A DNA stretch of 64,000 nucleotides. Origin: Blastococcus sp. TF02A-26. Lineage in GTDB: Bacteria > Actinomycetota > Actinomycetes > Mycobacteriales > Geodermatophilaceae. The first letter of the stretch is position 1. Each line of letters begins with the position of its first letter. Shown here piece by piece: positions 54,084 to 61,242 of this stretch. The stretch covers positions 110,475 to 174,474 of the forward strand of contig NZ_QOHG01000011.1 in the NCBI RefSeq assembly GCF_003319125.1, given 5' to 3'. The notes beneath the pieces are model-generated. The model ran no database searches. It was given only the letters and a program-made list of their open reading frames with translations, and was not told where the DNA came from. The translations under genes were made by a program, and so were the position numbers.

Positions 54084-56498
54084 CTAGGCGACGCGGGCGC
54101 CGGGGGCGGTCGCCGCACCCGTCCGCGCGACGACCTCGACGAGCAGCGCTCCGGCGGACCCGAGCCCCGCTGCCAGCAGCAGCAACGAGCCCGTCGGCTG
54201 CAGGAACAGGACGTCCTCCCCGAGCGCCGGCACGGCGACGACGAGCGCGGCGACACCCGCCATGACGGCCAGGAGAGCCGCCTTCGGGCCGGTCAGCGGC
54301 CGGGCGAGGACCCCGAGGGTCCACAGCGCGACGACGAGGACGACCAGCGTGGCCGCCGTCCGCGCGGCATCGACCCCGCCGTCCTCGTCCAGCCACCGGG
54401 TGGCCGCGTACGCGGCGTAGGCGGCGGCGCCGGTGACCACCCCGACCGGCACGCTGAACCGCAGCACCCGGCCCACGAACCCCGGCACGTAGCGCCGCGT
54501 GTTGGGAGCCAGGGCCAGGAAGAAGCCGGGCACGCCGATGGTCAGCGTCGAGATGAGGGTGAGCTGGACCGGCGCCAGCGGGTACGCCACGAGCGTCGCC
54601 ACGGTGACCAGCGCCAGCAGCAGGCTGTAGACGTTCTTGACCAGGAAGAGGTTGGCCGCCCGCTCGATGTTGGCGATCACCCGGCGGCCCTCGGCCACGG
54701 CCTGCGGCAGGTGCGCGAAGCGCCCGTCGAGCAGCACGAGCTGCGCCACCGCCCGGGTGGCCGGCGCCCCGTTGCCCATGGCGACGCCGATGTCGGCGTC
54801 CTTGAGCGCCAGGGCGTCGTTCACGCCGTCGCCGGTCATGGCCACCACGTGCCCCCGCGCCTGCAGCGCCCGGACCATGGCGCGCTTCTGGTGCGGCGTG
54901 ACCCGGCCGAACACGCTCGCGGTCTCCAGGGCCGCGCCGAGCTCCCCGACGTCCTCGGGCAGCGTGCGGGCGTCGACCGCGTCCGCGGCGCCGGCCACGC
55001 CGGGCACGCCGACCGAGGCGGCGACCGCGCCCACCGTGCGCGGGCTGTCCCCGGAGATGACCTTCAGCGCCACCCCCTGGTCGGTGAAGTAGCGCAGCAC
55101 CTCGGCGGCGTCGTCCCGGATGCGCTCGGCGAGCACCACCAGGTCCACCGGCTCGAGCGCATCCGGCAGGTCCGGCTCGCCGGGGTCCCCGCTCCACGGC
55201 GACCGGGACCGGGCGAGCAGGAGCACCCGGCTCCCCCGCGCGGCCAGCTCCTCGGCGGCGGTCCGGGCCTCCCGCTGGGCGGCGGTGGCGGGAGCGGGCA
55301 GCACCATCTCCGGTGCGCCCAGCACCCAGCTCGTCCCGCCGGCGGTGCGGATGGCCGACCACTTGCGCGCCGAGGAGAAGGGGACCGCGCCGGCGGCGAC
55401 GTCGGTGCCGGCGTCGGGGAAGGCCGCGGCCAGCGCCCGCGCGGTGGCGTTGCCGCCGTCGGCGGCGCACAGCAGCGCCAGTCCCGCGGCGGCCGCGGCG
55501 TCGTGCGCCGGGAGCGGCACCAGCCGGTCGAAGGTCACGTCGCCGTGGGTCAGCGTGCCGGTCTTGTCCAGGCAGACGACGTCGACGCGGGCCAGCCCCT
55601 CCACCGCCGGGAGCTCCTGCACCAGCACCTGGCGGCGGGCCAGTCCGAGCGTCGCCACGAGGAAGGCCAGCGTGGTGAGCAGGACCAGCCCCTCGGGGAT
55701 CATCCCGACCAGCGCGCCCACGGTGCCGGTGACGGCGTCGCGCCAGTCCTCGTTCTCCTCCGTGCGGAACTGGCTCCACAGCACCAGCGGGCCGACGACC
55801 AGCAGGCCCAGCGCGATCCAGCGCAGGATCCGGTTCGTCCCCTCCTGCAGCTCCGACCGCGCGCGGGTGAAGACCCGGGCCTCGGCGGCCAACCGCGCGG
55901 CGTAGGCCTGCTCCCCCACGGCGGTGGCCTGCATCCGTCCGGCGCCCGCGAGGACGACCGAGCCGGAGAGCAGCCGGTCGCCGGGCGCCTTGGCGACGGC
56001 GTCGGCCTCTCCGGTCAGCAGGGACTCGTCGACCGACAGCCCGGTGCCGTCGCGGAGCACGCCGTCCACGGGGACCTGGTCCCCGGCCCGCACGACCAGC
56101 AGGTCGTCGAGGACGACCTCGGCCACCGCCACCTCGTCCTCGCGGCCGTCGCGCACCGGCCGCGCCCGCGGCGCGGTGAGGACGGCGAGGCGGTCCAGCG
56201 TCCGCTTGGCCCGCAGCTCCTGCACGATGCCGATGGCCGCGTTGGCCACCACCACTCCGCCGAAGAGCGCGTTCTGCCAGCGGCCGGTCAGCACCGCCAC
56301 CACCCACAGCGCGGTCAGCAGGCCGTTGAAGAAGGTGAGGACGTTCGACCGCACGATCGCCGCGAGGCTCCGGCTGGTCCGTGCCGCCGCAACGTTGACC
56401 GCGCCGGCGGCCACCCGCTCGGCGACCTCGGCCGCGGTGAGACCCGTCGGCGGGGTGACCCGGCCCGCCGCCGGCCGCGCGGCCGGTTCCACCGTCAC
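54084..56498 (-). CDS. Cation-translocating P-type ATPase (HAD-IC)
   Basis: 804 residues. N-terminal cation-ATPase domain (TGLTAAEVAERVAAGAVNVA), actuator motif LLTGEADAV (TGE), membrane motif GMIPEGLVLL, phosphorylation site CLDKTGTLTHG, hinge AMTGDGVNDALALKDADIG and a C-terminal transmembrane block. The ion is not readable from motifs. GTG 56498 overlaps the stop of the PAP2-like/kinase gene (GTGA). Confidence 0.9.
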   Translation of the reverse strand: MTVEPAARPAAGRVTPPTGLTAAEVAERVAAGAVNVAAARTSRSLAAIVRSNVLTFFNGLLTALWVVAVLTGRWQNALFGGVVVANAAIGIVQELRAKRTLDRLAVLTAPRARPVRDGREDEVAVAEVVLDDLLVVRAGDQVPVDGVLRDGTGLSVDESLLTGEADAVAKAPGDRLLSGSVVLAGAGRMQATAVGEQAYAARLAAEARVFTRARSELQEGTNRILRWIALGLLVVGPLVLWSQFRTEENEDWRDAVTGTVGALVGMIPEGLVLLTTLAFLVATLGLARRQVLVQELPAVEGLARVDVVCLDKTGTLTHGDVTFDRLVPLPAHDAAAAAGLALLCAADGGNATARALAAAFPDAGTDVAAGAVPFSSARKWSAIRTAGGTSWVLGAPEMVLPAPATAAQREARTAAEELAARGSRVLLLARSRSPWSGDPGEPDLPDALEPVDLVVLAERIRDDAAEVLRYFTDQGVALKVISGDSPRTVGAVAASVGVPGVAGAADAVDARTLPEDVGELGAALETASVFGRVTPHQKRAMVRALQARGHVVAMTGDGVNDALALKDADIGVAMGNGAPATRAVAQLVLLDGRFAHLPQAVAEGRRVIANIERAANLFLVKNVYSLLLALVTVATLVAYPLAPVQLTLISTLTIGVPGFFLALAPNTRRYVPGFVGRVLRFSVPVGVVTGAAAYAAYAATRWLDEDGGVDAARTAATLVVLVVALWTLGVLARPLTGPKAALLAVMAGVAALVVAVPALGEDVLFLQPTGSLLLLAAGLGSAGALLVEVVARTGAATAPGARVA

Positions 56499-58174
56499 AG
56501 CAGGCCCCCCGCCCGCAGGTTGAGCGCGACCACACCCGCCGTGGCCACCACGCCGCCCACCGTCCCCAGCGCCAGCAGCACCCGGCGGGCGCTCCAGCGC
56601 TGCACGCGGATCGGCGGGTGCCCGGGCAGCCGGCGGCGGAACTGCGCCACCAGGTCCCGGCCGTCGGCGTCCAACCGCCGGCGCAGCTGCCGGGGCACGG
56701 TCAGGGAGCTCGTCGTGGCGAACGCCTCGGCCAGCTCGTCGGCCGTGAACTGGCGCAGGGCCCGCTCCAGGACCCGCTCGGGCCCGGCGACCAGGGCGCA
56801 CACCAGCAGCATGTTCCCCAGGTCCACCGCCTGCCGCCAGCGCGACGGGCGGAGCTCGCCGAAGGACACGTCGATGAGGACGACGCGCTCCCCCCGGACC
56901 AGCACGTTCGAGGGCTTGACGTCCCGGTGCGCCGCGCCGGCGGCCCACAGCAGCCGGACCTGGTGCAGCGCGTCGTCGACGACCGCGTCCCCCATGCCGG
57001 AGTCCAGGATCTCGACGGAGTCGGGCACGAGCTCGGTGACGAGCAGGTACTCCTCGCCCGGCAGCACCTCGACCACCCCGACCGGCTCGGGCACGTGCAC
57101 GCCGCCGTCGCGCAGCAGCCGCACCATGTAGTCCTCGTGCTCGACCAGGCGGCGGACCGACGAGAACGGCGCCTCGTCCTCCAGCCGGCCGTACCGCAGC
57201 ACGCGGAAGAGCTTGTACCAGCGGTCGGACCGCAGGTGGGTGCGCGAGTAGAGCTTGCCGAACAGCACGTCGACCGGGCCGCCGGTCACCTGCAACCGGC
57301 ACGGCGTCGAGCCGGCGGAGCCGTCCAGCCGGAAGGGCTCGATCGACGTCAGCTCCAGCCCCAGCTGGTCGCGCAGCGCGGCCCGGATCCGCTCGGTGCG
57401 CGCGGCGTCGAGGGCCAGGTGGGCCTTCACCCGGCGGCGGTAGGTGACCGGGAAGGCGTCCTCCGGTGCCAGCACGGAGAAGACGACCACGGCCGCGCCG
57501 CATCCCAGCACGGCGCTGGCGACGGCGGTGGACGCGTCGTCGAGGCCCAGCGCGATGCGGGGCGCGATGCAGGCACCGAGGAGGAGGACGACGGCTCCCC
57601 ACCCCCAGCGGCGGGCCCGACCGGAGGGGGTGAGCACGTGCAGCGTGCCGACGGCGACGGTGGCCAGGACGACGTCCGGCCAGGCCGACAGCGAGAAGGC
57701 GTCCGGCGAGCCCGTCAGCTCCGCCCGGACGGCGCGCACGAGGACGCCCTCGCCGACGGCGACCTGGGCCACGGCGGCGACCACGGAGATGGAGCCGAGG
57801 TACACCAGCAGGTGCCGCCATCGCGCCGTCCAGACCAGGACCAGCGCCGCGGGCACCCACAGCACCCGGTAGCCCAGCTGCGCGCCGAAGCGGGCCAGGT
57901 CGGCGGCCAGGTCCGGGTGGCCTCCATGGGGTGCCAGCAGGTCGGTCGCCGCCCGGTCGAGCGGCGGCAGGCCGCCCGGTCGACCGGCCCAGAGCACGAG
58001 GAGCAGCGCCGCGGCGGCCACCGCCGCCGACCACGCCCAGACCCGCGGCGGCACCGGCCGGCGGAGGAGGCGGTCGCGGCCGGAGGGGCGACGCACGCCC
58101 CCGCCGTCGGGCCACGACGGACGCCGGATCCCGCCTCGCCCGGCCGCGCCGGGAGCGGCGGTCGGCGCCGTCAC
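56495..58174 (-). CDS. Degenerate PAP2-like membrane domain fused to a kinase domain
   Basis: 559 residues. Five or six helices at ~45-235 look like a PAP2 fold whose catalytic motifs are lost: no KxxxxxxRP or SGH, and PRIALGLDDASTAVASAVLG stands where active enzymes have RxxxGxHxxxD. A RIO/ABC1-like kinase domain (~270-500) keeps GHVP-like lysine lobe residues (VDVLFGKLYS), HRDVKPSN (416-423) and metal DVSFGE (435-440). C-terminal helix at ~530-555. GTGA overlaps couple it to the UspA-like gene upstream and the ATPase downstream. Confidence 0.75.
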   Translation of the reverse strand: MTAPTAAPGAAGRGGIRRPSWPDGGGVRRPSGRDRLLRRPVPPRVWAWSAAVAAAALLLVLWAGRPGGLPPLDRAATDLLAPHGGHPDLAADLARFGAQLGYRVLWVPAALVLVWTARWRHLLVYLGSISVVAAVAQVAVGEGVLVRAVRAELTGSPDAFSLSAWPDVVLATVAVGTLHVLTPSGRARRWGWGAVVLLLGACIAPRIALGLDDASTAVASAVLGCGAAVVVFSVLAPEDAFPVTYRRRVKAHLALDAARTERIRAALRDQLGLELTSIEPFRLDGSAGSTPCRLQVTGGPVDVLFGKLYSRTHLRSDRWYKLFRVLRYGRLEDEAPFSSVRRLVEHEDYMVRLLRDGGVHVPEPVGVVEVLPGEEYLLVTELVPDSVEILDSGMGDAVVDDALHQVRLLWAAGAAHRDVKPSNVLVRGERVVLIDVSFGELRPSRWRQAVDLGNMLLVCALVAGPERVLERALRQFTADELAEAFATTSSLTVPRQLRRRLDADGRDLVAQFRRRLPGHPPIRVQRWSARRVLLALGTVGGVVATAGVVALNLRAGGLL

Positions 58175-58578
58175 GCCGTCCGGGCGAGCGGGCGGACGGC
58201 CGGTGACCGCGGTGTCGCCGGCCGCAGCAGCGTCTTGCCCTCGGGACGGACGACGACGAGGTCGCCGCCGCGGGCGGTGCCGGCGAGCGCCTGGTACACG
58301 AGCGGGTCCATCAGCGCGGTTCGCGCCCGCCCGTGCACGCCGGTGAGCCCGACGGCCCTCAGCACGAGGGCGTCCAGCGTGCCCAGCGCCGCCGTGCGCA
58401 ACCGGTCGGGCACGCCGCTGTCGACCAGCGCCACGGCCAGCACCGTGGCCTCGCGCCGCGCCGCCTCGTGCAGCGCCCACACCAACGACGCGGGGACGTC
58501 GGGCCCGGCGGGGACCGCCACGACGAGCCACGGCGTCTGTCGGCGTGCAGCGGGCGGATCCATCACGGCGAGCGGCAT
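58171..58578 (-). CDS. Short UspA-like universal stress protein
   Basis: 135 residues with a Rossmann-like USP start (TPWLVVAVPAGPDVPASLVW, ALHEAARREATVLAVALVDS). The usual ATP-binding G-2x-G-9x-G(S/T) signature is absent (RGGDLVVVRPEGKTLL), so it probably does not bind ATP. First gene of an operon running through the kinase fusion to the ATPase. A DosR-like palindrome lies 36 bases upstream of ATG 58578; ATG 58563 is an alternative start. Confidence 0.7.
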   Translation of the reverse strand: MPLAVMDPPAARRQTPWLVVAVPAGPDVPASLVWALHEAARREATVLAVALVDSGVPDRLRTAALGTLDALVLRAVGLTGVHGRARTALMDPLVYQALAGTARGGDLVVVRPEGKTLLRPATPRSPAVRPLARTA

Positions 58579-58614
58579 GTCGACGATCTTGGTCGTCCGA
58601 CCCGGCGGTCCGAA

Positions 58615-58628
58615 GGGACCTCCGTCCC
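58615..58628. promoter_or_regulatory. DosR/DevR-like box 1 (bidirectional)
   Basis: GGGACCTCCGTCCC, perfect GGGAC-N4-GTCCC, between divergent genes: 36 bases from the UspA-like start and 57 bases from the PAP2-kinase start. Confidence 0.6.
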
Positions 58629-58685
58629 TACGCCTGGGGCCGGTGGTCAGCAGCCTCGCCGCGGTGGGGCCGCTGCACTGGGCCG

Positions 58686-61061
58686 GTGACCACGCGACTC
58701 GCCGCCGACGTGCCCACCGCGGACGCCCCGGCCCCCGTGGCGGTCGGGCCGGCCCGCGTCGTCCGGCTCCGGACCGACCTCGTCCGCGTCGGCCTCGGCC
58801 TCGCCGTCCTCGGCGTCGGTTTCCTGCTGACCCAGCAGGGCGAGATCTCGGCCGTCGAACGCGACGCGTTCCGGCTGCTCAACGACCTGCCCGGGATCGT
58901 CCTGCCGGCCGTCTGGGCGGTCATGCAGCTCGGCAACGTCGTCGCCGTCCCCGCGGTGGCGGCGGTCGCCGCGCTGCTCCGCCGGTTCCGCGCCGCCCGC
59001 GACGTGCTCCTGGCCGGTGTGGCGGCGTACCTCGCAGCGGACCTGGTGAAGTCGATCGTCGGCCGGGAACGGCCCGGTGGCCTGCCGGTCGGCGCGGTCC
59101 TGCACGAGGGGCCCATCGGCGGGATCGGCTTCGTCTCCGGCCACTCCGCCGTCGCGGCCGCGCTGGCCACCGCCCTCGCGCCGTACCTGGCGCGCCGCGG
59201 CCGGCGGGCGGTGTGGGCGCTGGCCTGGACCGTGGCGCTGGCCCGCGTCTACGTCGGCGCGCACCTGCCGCTGGACGTCCTGGGCGGCCTGGCGCTGGGC
59301 TGGGCGATCGGCTCCGCGGTGCACCTGGCGTTCGGCATCCCGCGCCGGACGGTGCGTCCCGCACGGGTCGAGGAGCTGCTCGCGGCGGTCGGCCTCGCGG
59401 GCACCCGGGTGCGTCCGGCGTCGGTGCGGGCGCGCAGCTCGCACCCGTTCCTCGGCGTCACCCCCGGCGGGCGCCCGGTCTACGTGAAGTACCTGGAGCC
59501 CGACCGGGCCGAGCGGGACTGGCTGCACCGGGTGTGGCGGCTGCTGTCGGTCCGTGACGTCAAGGACGACGACGCCGTCGCGCCGCTGGGGCACCAGGCC
59601 GAGCACGAGGCCGTCGCGGCGATGACCGCCCACGTCCGCGGGGTCCGGGTGCCCGAGGTGGTCGTCGCCACCGGCACCGACCGGCACGCCGTCGTCGTCC
59701 AGGAGCTGGTCGCCGGCCGGCCGCTGGACGAGCTGGGGCCGGCCGAGGCGACGCCGGAGCTGCTGCGCGCGGTGTGGGAGCAGGTGGCGCTGCTGCACTC
59801 CGCCCGCGTCGCCCACCACGACCTGGTGGCCGCCAGCGTCCTGGTCGACGGCGACGCCCGGCCGTGGCTCGTCGACTTCGGGAACGCCCGCACCGGCGCC
59901 TCCGACGACGCGATGGCCGACGACGTGGCGGAGCTGCTCGCCTCCCTCGCCGTTGCCCTCGACCCCGCGCCGGTGGTCGACGCCGCCGTGTCGGTGCTGG
60001 GCGCCGAGCGGGTCGCCGCCGCGCTCCCGTCCCTCGCCCCGCTGACCCTCTCCGCGGAGACCCGCGGCCGGCTGCGGCAGCGGCCGCAACTCCTGGGCGA
60101 GCTCACCGACGTGGTGCGCGCCAGGCTCGGGCTGCCCGACCCGTCCCGCCCCGCGTGGCCGGCTCCCGGGCGGATGGCCGTGGCCGCGGTGGCGGCCGGC
60201 TGCGCCCTCGTCCTCGGCCTCCTCCTGGTCGAGTCGGGGACCGCGGTCCTGGAGACGATCGAGGACGTCGGCTGGCGGTGGCTGGGCGGGGCCGTGGTGT
60301 TCGCCGCGCTCGCCCGGGTGGCGGCCGCGGCGGCGGTGCTGGCCACCGTCGACCGGCGGATCGCCGTCGGACGCGTCCTGGGCGTCCGCGCGGTCCAGGA
60401 CGGCGCCTCGCTGCTGCGCGGCCGTGCCGGGCGCCGCCGGGCGGCCGAGCGCTTTCTGGAGAGCGCCGGGGTGCTCCCGGAGGCCGCCGCCCGCGCGGTG
60501 CGGCGCACGACCGCCGGGACCGTGGCCGGCGCGGCCGCCGTGGTCGTCGGGGCCCTGGCGATGGGTCTGGGCCGCCCGGGGCTCGGCGACTGGCAGGCGC
60601 CCGGCGATGCCCTCCGCGCGGCTCTGATCGCCCTGGGCGCCGCCTGCCTGGTGGCGGCGGGCCAGGTGCTGGCCGCCCGCGGCGGCGGACTCCCCGACCG
60701 GCAGGGGGTGCGGCCGCTCCGCCTGGTCGACCCGCCCCGGCGGTGGGCGGCGCAGGTCGCCTGGGCCGCCCTCGCGACCGCGCTCGAGGCCGCGGCGCTG
60801 GCCTGCGCGGTCCAGGCAGCCGGAGGTCGGGCCGCGGTCCTCGCCGTGGCCGCCGGGTACGCCGGTCTCCGCCTGCTGTGGACCGCGCTCCCGCTCACCG
60901 GGCTCCCCGGCGCCGCGGAGGCCGCGCTGCTCATCCTGCTCGTCGCCCTCGGCGTGCCCTTCGCCGACGCCTGCGCCGCCGTGCTGATCGCCCGTGCGCT
61001 CACCTTCTGGCTGCCCGCCGCCCTGGGGACCGTGGTCGCCGCGCGGATCCCGTCCCGGTGA
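58686..61061 (+). CDS. PAP2 phosphatase - kinase-like - UPF0104/MprF-type membrane fusion protein
   Basis: 791 residues with three modules. (1) PAP2 phosphatase ~30-220 with intact motifs KSIVGRERP (122-130), SGHS (151-154), R187...H193 in ARVYVGAHLPLDVLGG. (2) Kinase-like ~225-480: VYVKYL lysine (268), HHDLVAASVL in place of HRDLKPxN (377-386; the catalytic-loop Lys and Asn are Val and Ser), DFG kept (397-399). (3) ~490-791: helices like lysylphosphatidylglycerol-synthase TM/flippase domains. GTG 58686 divergent from the UspA-like gene. Confidence 0.82.
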   Translation: MTTRLAADVPTADAPAPVAVGPARVVRLRTDLVRVGLGLAVLGVGFLLTQQGEISAVERDAFRLLNDLPGIVLPAVWAVMQLGNVVAVPAVAAVAALLRRFRAARDVLLAGVAAYLAADLVKSIVGRERPGGLPVGAVLHEGPIGGIGFVSGHSAVAAALATALAPYLARRGRRAVWALAWTVALARVYVGAHLPLDVLGGLALGWAIGSAVHLAFGIPRRTVRPARVEELLAAVGLAGTRVRPASVRARSSHPFLGVTPGGRPVYVKYLEPDRAERDWLHRVWRLLSVRDVKDDDAVAPLGHQAEHEAVAAMTAHVRGVRVPEVVVATGTDRHAVVVQELVAGRPLDELGPAEATPELLRAVWEQVALLHSARVAHHDLVAASVLVDGDARPWLVDFGNARTGASDDAMADDVAELLASLAVALDPAPVVDAAVSVLGAERVAAALPSLAPLTLSAETRGRLRQRPQLLGELTDVVRARLGLPDPSRPAWPAPGRMAVAAVAAGCALVLGLLLVESGTAVLETIEDVGWRWLGGAVVFAALARVAAAAAVLATVDRRIAVGRVLGVRAVQDGASLLRGRAGRRRAAERFLESAGVLPEAAARAVRRTTAGTVAGAAAVVVGALAMGLGRPGLGDWQAPGDALRAALIALGAACLVAAGQVLAARGGGLPDRQGVRPLRLVDPPRRWAAQVAWAALATALEAAALACAVQAAGGRAAVLAVAAGYAGLRLLWTALPLTGLPGAAEAALLILLVALGVPFADACAAVLIARALTFWLPAALGTVVAARIPSR

Positions 61062-61114
61062 TCCGGGAGGCACACGACGGACGGCTCCAGGGCCGCCTCG
61101 GCGGACGGCCGCTT

Positions 61115-61150
61115 CCTGCTCGCCACTCGCGGGGTGCGGGGGCGAGCAGG
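61115..61150. terminator. Hairpin after the PAP2-kinase gene
   Basis: CCTGCTCGCC (61115-61124) pairs exactly with GGCGAGCAGG (61141-61150) over a 16-base loop. Confidence 0.5.
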
Positions 61151-61171
61151 GCCGAACGGCTCCCCCGCCCC

Positions 61172-61185
61172 GGGACCCTCGTCCG
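61172..61185. promoter_or_regulatory. DosR/DevR-like box 2
   Basis: GGGACCCTCGTCCG, one mismatch to GGGAC-N4-GTCCC; 57 bases before GTG 61243. Confidence 0.5.
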
Positions 61186-61192
61186 GGGCCGC

Positions 61193-61206
61193 GGGACCTC
61201 CGCCCG
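61193..61206. promoter_or_regulatory. DosR/DevR-like box 3
   Basis: GGGACCTCCGCCCG, 21 bases downstream of box 2 and 36 bases before GTG 61243. Confidence 0.5.
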
Positions 61207-61242
61207 CCGACGGCGGCCCCGGATCGCACGGAGATTGGCCCG

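Noticed and set aside
53721..57131. Very long open frames opposite the P-type ATPase and kinase genes (also 29168-32461 opposite metH)
   Set aside because: Arg/Pro/Gly/Ala-rich or low-complexity translations without domain sense; they mirror the codon bias of the real genes.
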